64,000 nucleotides of DNA from Mrakia gelida (taxonomy: Eukaryota; Basidiomycota; Tremellomycetes; Cystofilobasidiales; Mrakiaceae). The translations under genes were made by a program, and so were the position numbers. The notes under the pieces are model-generated. The model searched no databases. It was given only the letters and a program-made list of their open reading frames with translations, and had not been told where the DNA came from. This document shows positions 11,976 through 22,425 of the stretch, piece after piece (the first letter of the stretch is position 1; each line of letters starts with the position of its first letter). The DNA lies in contig BRON01000001.1 of the NCBI GenBank assembly GCA_024345305.1, positions 1,054,001 to 1,118,000 on the forward strand, in the 5' to 3' direction.

Positions 11976-13210
11976 TGTTGTTGATGGTTGTTTGTGAAAA
12001 GGGGAGGAGGTCTGGTGGTGGTGGTGGGTTGATTGATCTCCCTGAGGTGAGAGATGGAAGGAAAAGATGTGAAGAGCTCAGACGAAGGAGGACCGTTGCA
12101 AGAAGGTTGGAGGTTTCGATAGAGCGTCCGGAGGGAGAAGAGCTGAGCTGGGAGTGGGTGGCTACGAAGAAGTAGAGGGTGTTTGGTGAAAGGGAGGAGG
12201 GAAGGGAGGTGTTTGGGTGGAAAGGGAAGAAGGAGGAAGGAGGAGGAGCTGGGATGGAAGGGAGGTCCGTAAGAGAACGACCGTGGATGGAGAGGTTTGA
12301 GTTTGTTGCTGGTGTTGTTGGTTGGTAGGCAGTCTCGAGGAGCAAGGGGTCGAGAGGGAGAGGGAGCTTGTTGACTTTGGGAGAAGCTCGGAGCAGGAGA
12401 AGGTGAGAGATGAAGGAACGAAGCAGCGAAAACGGAAAGCTCGACGACCTCGCCCTCCTCCCGGAGGCAAAACCTGAATTCTCAAGGCGTTCTGCCTCTT
12501 CTCTCTCGGCCATCAACATCTCATCAGCATCTACAGCTCTTCAGGAATCACTCGCTCTCATGGCCGCTGACCTGTATTTGTGACGGAACGAGCGAGCTGA
12601 CTCGCCGCCCTTCGACCTCCTCTGGACCTCCTCTTCGCCTTCGAGAAACAGCTCACCCCACTCCTTCTCCCCACGTTTAGCAACTCGGTCGACTTCCAAA
12701 AGGCGGAGCTCTCGATGCTACGTGTATACACTAGGACTTCAGCTTTCAGACCTCACCTCCATCCATCACGAAGGACAGCGAGTTCGTCGCCCTGCTCCTT
12801 TGCCCTCCCTTACGCCTGCTCGTCCATCTCGTCCGCCACGCCCTCTTTCTCTATCCAACCCACCTCATCGCTCTCACGGTCTCCCACCTCTTGTCCTCAA
12901 GTACCAGCAACACACACTCGTCGGCGCTCTCTCTCTCTCAGAAATGTCTCTCCTTGACTTTTTTATCGCGGTTCGGACGCTGTTCACCTCCTCTCTCTCC
13001 CTTCTCCGACCACCTTCTCCGCTCATCTCGCTCTCTCTCTTCCTCTCTCTTCCTCCCTTCCCTCCTGTCTAACGGACCGGAGCCTCTCCCGGGGCTGTTT
13101 TCCTTCCTTCTCTCGAGCAAGCAGTCCTCCCTTTCTTCCCCTCGACCACGTCCTCCTCCTCCTCGCTCCTTCAACCTCCCAGCCACACTCTTTCAACCCT
13201 TACTCTAGAC
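11976..13210. promoter_or_regulatory. Divergent promoter region between DHH1 and pectin methylesterase
   Basis: About 1.2 kb between divergently transcribed genes. The open frames on both strands are compositional artefacts. The + strand is C/T-rich from about 12900 to 13200, immediately upstream of the pectinesterase start, and purine-rich from about 12000 to 12450 upstream of DHH1. No known element was recognised with confidence. Confidence 0.4.
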
Positions 13211-15378
13211 ATGCTGTTCCTCTCCTCCTTCCTCACTCTCCTCCTCCTCCCCGTCCTCTCCCTCGCGTCTCCCCAATCGAAACTCAAGCCGTGGGCTGCT
13301 CCTCAGCCTCGCGCTGCTTCGAGATGGTTGCCGCGAGAGCCTTCGACCTTTCGTCCTCTTGCTCAGAGGGTCCCTAGTACGTTCACTCTCTTCTCGCCTC
13401 TACCTCAGAAGAGACTGGAACTGACTCCGTCTTCTCTCCTCGTCCCGCCTCTCCAGTGAAAGCCAGAGCGTCGCCCGTCCCCGTCAACTGGAACAGAACC
13501 GTTCATGTTACTGGAGACTTCGTCGTTCGCTATGGAACCACCAACATCACGGAGTACGCGACCATCCAAGCTGCTGTCGACGCTGTTAAGAACATCAAGA
13601 CGGAGACTAGGATCTTTGTGTATGAAGGAGGTGAGAAAGGACAAGAGGGGCGACGGAGAGTCGAGATCGAGGGGGCAACTAGAGGAAGAGCTGACCAGCT
13701 TGCGTTTCTTCATCAGTCTACTACGAACAGGTATTCATCAAGGGCTCGAAGGGAAAGGTTTCGATCCAAGGGCAGACACCTGAGTGAGTCCGATGGTTGC
13801 AGCAAGAGGGCGTAAAGGAGGACGCGTCGTCGAACTTCTCTCGCTCACGGCGTGCTTTAACTCTCTTGTTTTCCCTCCTCTACTAGCGCTTCCGACTACA
13901 CCCACAACCTCGTCACCATCTCCTCGGGTATCGTGTACGCCTCTCTTGTCTTTCTTCTCGGCTGCGGAGGTCCTCGAGCTGAACTCTTTCCTGCTTTGCA
14001 GTGCGACCTCGACTTCAACGACCCTCAACGTCTCCAACGACGCGTCCGGCACCTTCCGAGCGAGTCAGGCTCAGCTCTCCCTCTACAACCTCAACATCGA
14101 GAACACCTACGGTCATACAGCGGCTGGGTGCCAGTGTCAGGCGATCGCGCTTTCGACGCAGGGGGCGGATGGAGAGCAAGGGTTTTACGGATTGAAGTTG
14201 AGTTGATTCGACTTCGATTGAGAGTTTCGATGAGGAGCTGACCTGTCCACTTGCTTTGTCGTCGATCAGGTCACGGGATACCAGGATACTCTACTTGCCA
14301 ATAAGGGGACTCAGATCTTCGCGAAGGTGAGTCTTTTGAACGAGAGCGAACGATTCTTCGATCAGCTTTCCTCGCTGACGTTTCTTTTTTCTCTGCTCTT
14401 CTCGCCTTCGTTTTTCTCCTTCTCGTCCTCCAGTCCTACATCAGTGGAGCCGTTGGTAAGCTGGATGTCACCATCTACGATCGACGCCATTCAAATCGAG
14501 CCAGAAGGTTGAGCTCGAGCGAGAGAGGAGAAGTAAGGACGACGCGTCGCTGATCGAGTGACCTCCTCTTCTTCCCCGCTTGCCTTCCTTCCCAGACTTC
14601 ATCTTCGGCCAGTACGCACCCGCCTACTTCTGGAACTCAGACATCTTGTCTACCTCGAAAGGAGCGATCACTGCGCCAGGAGGAGCGGCTGCTGATCCCA
14701 CGACTGCCGACGCTGGCCAGCTTTTGTAAGTCCCTCCCTCGACCCCTGCGCTTTCCCTTTCTCAGTCCCTCGTCTCTCCTTCAACCCCTTCTGCAGAAAC
14801 TGATGCTCTCCTTCAACCCCCTCGCGTGACCTTTTTCTCTCATTCGTCCTCCCTCTCTCAAGCGTCTTCGACCAGTCTCGCATCCTCCTCGCTCCGAACG
14901 CAGCCACCAACGCGACGGGGAACACCTTCCTCGGACGACCCTGGAAGGCTTTTGGGAAGTCGGTCTTCCTGAACTCCGAGCTCGGAAGTCACCTCGCCCC
15001 TGCTGGGTGGCAGATCTGGAGCACTGCGACCCCCAACACCGACACTTCTGTTCTCGCCGAGTACAACGTCAGTCCCTTCGCTCAATCTACCTACTTCTCC
15101 CTTCGTCTCTCGCCTCCCTCCTCGAACTGACCTTCAACAACACCTTCTCACAGAATTATGGACTAGGAAGCTACGCGAACAACGCTGGTTCTCGAGCGAG
15201 TCAGTCCATGCGTCCAGCGATTCGACGATCCGAACTCTGACGCGTCGTCGTTTCGTTTCATTTCGTTCAATCAGGTTTCGCTAAGCAGCTCACTACCGCT
15301 CAAGCGCTCGACTACACCATCGATAAGGTCCTCGGATCCGATTACGCCAGCTGGGTTGATGCGGACTACCTTACCTAG
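13211..15378 (+). CDS. Secreted pectin methylesterase (carbohydrate esterase family 8)
   Basis: Removes methyl esters from homogalacturonan pectin in plant cell walls. Starts with a signal peptide (about residues 1-19, hydrophobic LLLLPVLSLAS). The mature enzyme shows the right-handed beta-helix pattern: YATIQAAVDAV, IFVYEGVYYEQV, QAIALST with the catalytic-site Gln, GYQDTLL with the first catalytic Asp, GAVDFIFG with the nucleophilic Asp, and FLGRPWK with the substrate-binding Arg and Trp. Stop TAG 15376-15378. About ten introns. One intron (about 14197-14269) lacks a standard GT-AG boundary in the only frame that restores the GYQDT motif, so this allele may splice unusually or be damaged. 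Presence fits a plant-associated lifestyle (inference). Confidence 0.88.
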
Positions 15379-16051
15379 CTTTCTTCGACCTTCGATCTTG
15401 GCCCCGCTCGTTCTCTGCTTCTTCCTTTCTCTCGTTCCGCTGATTTGTAGATAGAAGGGACTCCTGCTCGTGCACTCTTTCTCGCTTCGTTTTATTTGCG
15501 GGATTAGACTACATGGAATGAGATTTGTACGCTACAGATAGAGTCCCCCTCCTCTTCAAAGATCCTCCTCGCTCGACGAGATCCGAAGGTTTGACCAGCC
15601 CTCCGACTCGAGGAGAGACGATATGATCACTGAGGAAGTCTCGGAGGGTCAACATGAACTACTTGAGATCTTCGAAGGTCAAGGGCAGGAGAGGAAGGGG
15701 GAGGGTCGCTGCTGGAAGGAAGGAAGGGACGATTGTTGAGGTTCAAACTCGTCCTCGCTGCGCCTCCCTCTTCTCAGCCCTCGGTTCATTTTCTTCTTTT
15801 TCGCCGAGGCATTCTGAAGATCATTTTGAAGAAGGTCCCGAGGACCGGCTTCTGAAGTTTTTTTCGGCTCTCTCGCGTCAGAACGAGAGCCCCCCCTGCC
15901 GCTCCTCAATGAAGTGCTCCTCCTCCAACGATCACTCGACCTTTGGAGTCGTCCCCCTTCTTTTGATGATGCTGCTTCTCACCTCACCCGACGTGCTGCT
16001 CTCTCTCTCCTCCCAACTACTACACCATCATCTCAACACATCTTGAGAACC
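15379..16051. other. Intergenic region
   Basis: 3' flank of the pectin methylesterase and 5' flank of the GRAM-VASt gene. The 200 bases before 16052 are C/T-rich on the + strand, consistent with a promoter and 5' UTR. No gene was seen. Confidence 0.35.
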
Positions 16052-18230
16052 ATGTCCTCCTCTCCTCCTTCCTCCGGCAGCACGAGCATGAACGGCTCCT
16101 CCCTACACTCTGAAAACACAATTCCTTCCTACTCGGACTCGCACACTCTCTCGGTCGACCAGGGAAGCAAGAAGGACGTCGACTGGAAGGGACACTTCGA
16201 TCTCAACCATGAGAACGAGACCGAGGAGCTCGTAGACTGTGAGTTGTCCTTTTTCTCCCATGCTCGTCCTCGAAGAACAACGCTCGAGCTCACCTTCCCT
16301 CCCTCCCTTCTTCCTTCTCCTCCTCGTCCCAGCTTGCGCCTGCGCTCTCTCTCGAGACATCTTGATTCAGGGGAACCTCTTCATCTCTACCGTTTCGGTC
16401 GGCTTTCGAGCCAACATCCTAGGAATCAAGACCAAGGTGAGCAGCGAGTCCAGTCGAGATGGGCGAGAAACGTCGAGCCTCGGTCGGAGGGCTGAACTCC
16501 TCCATCTTCTCTTTCCCTCAGGTCCACTTCCCCCTCAACACCATATCTTCTATCCTTCCCAAGATGACAGCTCTCGTCATTCCCAACGGTCTTGAAATCC
16601 TCGTTCAAGACGGAACTACGGTCAGTTCTTCGCAACGCTTCGTTTGTCTCGTTCTCGTTCGCGTCCGACTGACTCCTTCTCCCTTCTCTCCCCCAGTACA
16701 CCTTCGCCACCCTCCCCAAACGAGACGAGACTCTCGAACTCCTTCTCGGCCTCTGGAAACATCAAGCACCAGAAGCCTACTCGTCTTTCCTCAACAACCA
16801 ACCCGAAAACCCCTTCTCCTCGACCTCGTCGTTCCCTCTCCATCTCTTCAGCTCCCCCGCCCGCTCCTCGGTGATCGAATCAGCGGCTGCTGAGGAGAAG
16901 ACGAGGGAAAGGAGCGATAGTGCTCCGGCTGTTGCTGAGGGAGTTGCTGAAGGTGGAGAGAAGGCAGGAGGGGAGGATGCGAGTCATCCTCAGACGAAGG
17001 CGGACACCCCTTCCTTCGATGAGAAGTGTTTGGACGTCAGGTGAGTTTGAAGCCCCGTCTTCGGCTTCTCTGGACAAGTAGAGACTGACTCTTGTGATGT
17101 GATCGTGATGGTCAGGTTCCCAACGACCCCGGAGAAGATCTTCGGCCTCATGTACCAGAACGACGACTTCCTTCGAGAGCTTTGGGAGAAGGAGAAGTTT
17201 ACAGGTCAGTCGCGTCCATCTTTCTTTCCCTTTTCTTCTCGTCGTCGAGATCAATGCTGACCCCTCTCTGCTTGCCTCTCAGACGTCAAGCTCGAGCCCT
17301 GGTCGAACGGCAAGCGAACGTTCTCCTACACGAAACCTCTCAGTGGATCCGTCGGACCTTCGAGCGCGACTGTCTTCTTCGAAGACGAGATTATACACGA
17401 GGATGCGGAGGGATGGTACGGAGTTGTGACGGTCACGAAGACGCCTGATGTGCCGAGTGGGAAGAGGTGAGCCTCGCGAAACGAGATGCTGGACGCGTCG
17501 GTTGAAACGAACGAGGCGGTTGAAACTGACGCGCTTTTCGAACGTTCTTGCAGCTTCGAGGTTCACACCAAAACTGTTATCACATGGGAAGGAGGCCAGA
17601 AGGGAGGAGCCAGAGTAGTGGCTACATCCAAGGTCGAGTGGAGTTCGTCGTCGATGTTGAAGTGTGAGTCTCAACGCGTCGAGTTTCTTGGCTTCGCTTC
17701 TCTCCTCTTCGATCTCTCAGCTGAGCCCCTCTCGTCTCTTTCCTTCCTTCTCTTCTCCAGCCGTCATCAATTCCTCCTCCATGCAAGGCCAAAAGGACTA
17801 CAACAAAGCCCTCTCGACCGCCTGTCGCTCCCACGTCAAAACCAACGCGTCCGAGTTCAATGTCCTCACCGAAACGCACGCCAACGGAGACGTCGACGAC
17901 GAGGTTGATTCCGACTCTGAGTCCCAAGACGGAGGAGAAGACGACGAGGAGTCCAGCTCGTTCCCGGATGGGGTCGTCGATTTCTTGATGCGAGACCCAC
18001 TTCGGACGGCGCTCTTCGTTTTCCTCGTCGTTTCGCTGCTCTTCAACATCCTCAGCTGGGTTCGAGGAGGATCGGGCTCGGGAGGAGGAGCGAGGATGGT
18101 GCAAGGACGAGCATGGAAGGGAGGCGAGGAGGTCCAGAGAGCGATGGAGAGGTTGGAGAGGATCGAAAGGGAGTGGGAGGGCGTGAGAGTTTGTTTGAGC
18201 GCGAAGATTGGTGCGGTGTTGGAGGATTGA
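16052..18230 (+). CDS. GRAM-VASt domain membrane protein (Lam/Ltc/GRAMD1 sterol-transfer family)
   Basis: Likely an ER-anchored lipid-transfer protein that moves sterol at membrane contact sites. Start ATG 16052; residues 1-45 are Ser-rich and disordered. A GRAM domain follows (DWKGHFDL, CACALSRDILIQGNLFIS, VGFRANILGIKTKVHFPL, ILPKMTALVIPNGLEI, LLGLWKH), then an acidic linker. The VASt (StART-like) domain reads LDVRFPTTPEKIFGLMY, FTDVKLEPWS, RTFSYTKPLSGSVGP and EVHTKTVITWEGG. A single C-terminal membrane helix (RTALFVFLVVSLLFNILSW) and a short coiled-coil tail follow. Stop TGA 18228-18230. It lacks the N-terminal BAR/PH region of the yeast Lam1/Lam3 forms and has one VASt domain, as in Ltc1/Lam6. 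The family is clear; the exact orthologue is not. Confidence 0.87.
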
Positions 18231-18992
18231 TGGGTGTTCTGCGAGTAAATCGATGTGTATACCATCGACTTTGATCCCGGATCGGATTCTGGGAGATGAG
18301 GAAAGAGGAAGGAGGAAGGAGGAGAGCGGGCAACGAGGGGGACGGACCCGGTTCGTTTCAACTCTTTCCCCTGTTCGAGGTTTGGTCTATTTACGAGCTG
18401 ACGTTTTCCCTCTTCTCGTCTACAGGCCCTCTTCTACACATCGGACTCGAGGTCGTCGTCGAGTTCAAGCCTTCATCGCCCACCTACACTCGCCAGAACC
18501 TCGAAGAAAACGGAGCACTGACGGAGCAACTCGACGCGTCCGAAACGACTTCCTTCCCTCTCCGCCCCCTCTTTCAAGACAAAAACAGATCGCCGTTTTG
18601 ACCCCCTCTCTTTCCTCGACAACCGGCAATCGAAGCATTTTCATCAACTGACTCTCAACCACCATCTGCTTTTACTTTTCTCTCTCCCTCGTCGTCCTCG
18701 TTCCGCGTCGTCTCTTCTCAAGAAGTAGTGCCTGGTGCCTCTCCCCCTCCTCTCTCTTCATCCTTCGCTTCTACCTCAGTGAGTACAGCCGTCTTTCTCC
18801 CACTCCGCTTTTCTCCGTCAGGAAGGAGACTCGAGCTGACCAAAGCCCTTCCTTCCCTCGCTGACTTCTCTCTCTTTCTCCCTCAGGCTTTGACAGCTCC
18901 CCTCCTTCGTTCTTCAACACCCCTCCCCACACTCAGTCTAATCCTCCCACCCCAATCCCTCAATCCCCACCTTCCTTCCTCTTCAAAACACA
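18231..18992. other. Intergenic region with a probable 5' UTR intron of the next gene
   Basis: No coding gene was seen. A good intron signature lies at 18779-18886 (GTGAGTAC donor, CTGACTTC branch site, CCCTCAG acceptor). It is upstream of the s17-like gene start at 18993, suggesting a spliced 5' UTR. Confidence 0.45.
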
Positions 18993-21926
18993 ATGCTCTC
19001 CTCCACCATCAACCCTCTCTCCCTCCTCTCCCTTCTCTTGCTCTCTTCGTCGACCCTCGTCGCAGCTTCAGGTCGAGACCACTCCCCGAGCAGCTTCTCG
19101 CGAAGGCAGAACAACAAGAACGCGAACAAGAACACCAACACCAACACGGGCAACAACTTGCAGACGTCGTTGAGTGAGTGACCGTTTCGTCTTCGACTCC
19201 TGTCTCCGTCTTTCGGCACTCGCGTGGGACCAACTCGATGCTGAATCAAACGCCCTTCGTCTCCAGCTCTCGACCCTAGCCAGGTCCAGTCGAACCTTGC
19301 CAACAACGGTCAGGACCCTCCCGTCGCTGGACAAGTCGCTTCGTTGACGTCGACCAACAACTTGTGAGTCGTCGAAACTTCGAAGCTCGTCGCGTCTCTC
19401 CCTTTCCGTCGAGCTCACCTCTTCTCGCCTTCGTTCCTTTCCCTCAGCATCAACTTGTAAGTCTCCGTCGCTCTTCCCTTCGTCTCTACTCTATCCTCGA
19501 GCTGACCTCGCTCCTTTCAACGCAGTTGCTCTACCACGAACCTCCCAATCACGAACGGACTCCAGTGAGTCACTCAACCCGCCCTCCTTTCCCTCCTCTC
19601 GTTTCACCGAGCTGAGCGCCGCCCTTCTCCCTTCCTTAGAGTCATTGCTGGATCCTGCAACCCTACCATCATGGGTAGCATCATCGCTCAAGCCAAGGCT
19701 CCCTCGTGCAAGTTCTCCGTACGTTCTCGAGCTCTCCCTTCCTCCGATGAACAGCTCGACGCGTCTCTCTCGAAGCTGACCTTTCGACTCTCGTTCGCTT
19801 TGCTCCTCCAGAACCCCAAGAACGGAGACACCATCGCTGCCGATACCACCTTCACCATGACCATGAACATCGTCAACCTCCAGACTGGATCGTTCACCAA
19901 CGTACGAGCTCTTCTCCCGGAGAAAGAACGAGCGAGACAACGGCGCGTTGGCTGACCGCATTCCTCTCTTTCTCTCTCCTGTCCCTTCCCCTCTCACCAC
20001 TTCTTCAACAATGCAGGCCCAGAAGACCTACTTCGCTGCTCCCGCTCAGCTCAACAGCAACGGTATCCTGATCGGACACTCGCACGTCGTGATCGAGTCC
20101 ATCGCGTCCCTCGATTCGACCACTCCCGCCGATACCACCAAGTTCGCCTTCTTCAAGGGACTCAACGTGAGTAGGCGTACTCTCGATCGGAATCCTCGAC
20201 CTCGGAAGCTGACTTGGTCATTTTTCTCTCTTCGTCGTTATTCAGGACGCTGCGAACGTGAGTTATCGTTCCGACTCGTCGTCTTCGCTTCCTCGACGCG
20301 TCGTAGCTGACCCCTTGTTTCTCTCGCATCTGCTTCAGAACAGCGTCCTCTCTGCCACCGTTACTGGAGGTCTTCCGTGAGCTCAATCTCTCCTGCGACT
20401 CGAGATCGAAACCGAAACTGATCGTCTTCTTTCTTTCCATCTTTCCCTCCCAGCGCTGGATTCTACAAGATGTGAGGTCGTTCCTGACACCTCATCGTAT
20501 ATCTCTGTACTGACCCGCCATCTTCTTTCCAGGTCTTCCATCAACTCTGCTGCGTTCGTGAACCTCTCGCCTCTGACGGCGCATCTCGAAACCCAAATCG
20601 AGACTGACGCGTCTTCTTCCTTCCACCATCCTTCTGCATCTAGTAACCACCAACCTGCTCTCGTCGGAGTCGCACAACATGGAAGGTGAACTGCGCCCTT
20701 CTTCTTTTTCGTCCCTTCTCGTCCCCCATCCCCTTATTGACGCAATCCTGCTCTTCTCTCCCAGTCTCGACGACGCCGGTGAGTTTTCCGCGCTTCTCTT
20801 CTCAGCCTCTCTCCGCTGCATCGCTGACCTGGCCCGCTTTCTCTCAGTCTACTTCACCGTCACCGCTTCAGGAAAGGCTACCGGAGGAAACGCTGGAGGA
20901 TCTAAGAACGGCGGAGGAAACCAGGGAGTCGTGGACGTTCCCGTCGCCACTGTGAGTCCTTTCTCGACGCGTTTCTTTCTCGCGCTGAGGTTGATGAAGC
21001 TTATCCCTTCCCTTTCCAGGACGTCGCTGCTACTACCACCGCCAAGGGAGCTGCTGCTACGACTCTTGCTGCCGTCGCGACCGATGTTGCTGTGCGTCTT
21101 TCATTCTCTTTCCCTTTCATCTCCTTCTATCTTTCCCCATCTGAATCTTCGTTTCTTCGTAGGCCACTGCTTGCCCTGCTGCCGTCACGGTCACCGTCAC
21201 CGCTGGAGGAGCCGCTGCCGGTGAGTCTTTGCGTTCCCTCTCGTCCTCGGGTCGAAACTCAGCCTAACTCTCCTCTCCCCCCTCCCTCCCTTCCCCAGCC
21301 ACCACCACCGCCAAAGCCGCCGCTGCCGTCACCACCAAGAAGGCCGCCGCTGCTGCTACTACCTCCAAAGCTGCCACAACCTCGACTGTGAGTGCTCTTT
21401 CCCTTGTTCACTTTTCGCTCGTTCGACGCGTCCTGACCCCTTCGCTTCGTTCGTTCCTCAGACCAACCTCCAGAAGTTCACCGGCAAGCTCGGAGGAGCC
21501 GCGCCCGCCGTCGTAGCTTCCAAGGGCCAGTTCCTCGTCGGCAAGACCACCTTGTTCAAGACCGCTCCTCTTGCGCTCGCGAGGTCGTGTCAGACCCAAC
21601 AGAGCAGTGCGTTCCCGTCCAATCTCTCTCTTCTTTGCTCTCTCGATGAAGATCCCTCTCTCGATGAAGTTGCGACCTGAGTTGACCGTCTCTTTCTTTG
21701 TCTTCATATCGCAGCTTGCTCGACGGCTGCTGTCAAGGCTGGGAATAAGGGAGCGATTACGACCGCAAAGTGCACGGCGTGAGTCCGCGTTCCCCCCCTC
21801 GCTCTTCACTCTTCCCCTTCTCCCTTTCGCCTTGTTCGTTTTTTAACACACGCCCCCGTCCTCTCTCGCTTCCTGTTTGTCGCTCGCAGCCAACGAACCG
21901 CTTGCAAGAAGGCCAACAAGATCTAG
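18993..21926 (+). CDS. Secreted protein of the basidiomycete 'ribosomal protein s17-like' family
   Basis: Unknown function. The database label 's17' for this basidiomycete family is a misnomer, because the proteins are extracellular. A signal peptide (about residues 1-24, LLSLLLLSSSTLVAAS) is followed by an Asn-rich stretch, NNKNANKNTNTNTGNN. The conserved core reads NPKNGDTIAADTTFTMTMNI, GSFTNAQKTYFAAPAQLNS, GILIGHSHVVIES and LPAGFYKM. The C-terminal third is Ala/Thr/Lys-rich (TTTAKAAAAVTTKKAAA), probably O-glycosylated, and ends with a Cys-containing RSCQTQQSACSTAAVKAG...ACKKANKI. Stop TAG 21924-21926. It is very intron-dense and includes exons of 9 nt (CATCAACTT, about 19448-19456), 12 nt (GACGCTGCGAAC, about 20246-20257) and about 18 nt. 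Family assignment is from memory of the core motif. Confidence 0.7.
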
Positions 21927-22425
21927 ATTTGATCGCGTCGCGCCCTCGTTCTTTCCCTCCCTCCCTCGTTCCCGGCGAACCCTCCCCACCCCCCCTCCTC
22001 TCCCTCTCTCGTAGTTATTCCACCCTCGGTGCTCTGGAGCCTAAAAGGATGTTTCGTGCTGTTGCGTTGGAGACTTCAATTTGGTGGGAAAGGAAAGAGA
22101 TTGGGACGCGTCAAGGTCGTTGCAGTTGAGCTTGGTCGTCGAGGCTCGCCATCTTTTCGGTGAAGATTTTTCACCCGCGGGAACCTCTCAGATCAAGCAT
22201 TCGAGCCATAGCTGGTCTGGAAAGCGAGCTACTAAGTCATCACGAACGAAAGAGAAGGAAAACTCTCCCGAGAAGAGGTCGTCAAGGAAAAACGAAATGA
22301 AGGGATCGAGGAGGGACGCGACCCGTCGAGCTCCACCCAACTTCGACTCCCCCCCTTCCCCTCCCCCTTCTCTTCTCCCTCGCCTCTCCTCTTCATCGTC
22401 GGACGTCTAGGAACTCTCATCGATC
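21927..22425. other. Intergenic region upstream of SPT16
   Basis: 3' flank of the s17-like gene and promoter of SPT16. A GACGCGTC palindrome occurs at about 22104, and C/T-rich sequence precedes the SPT16 start. No gene was seen. Confidence 0.35.

Noticed and set aside
12715..13208. Overlapping + strand frames upstream of the pectin methylesterase
   Set aside because: Ser/Pro/Leu-rich translations of the C/T-rich promoter in all frames; no signal of selection.
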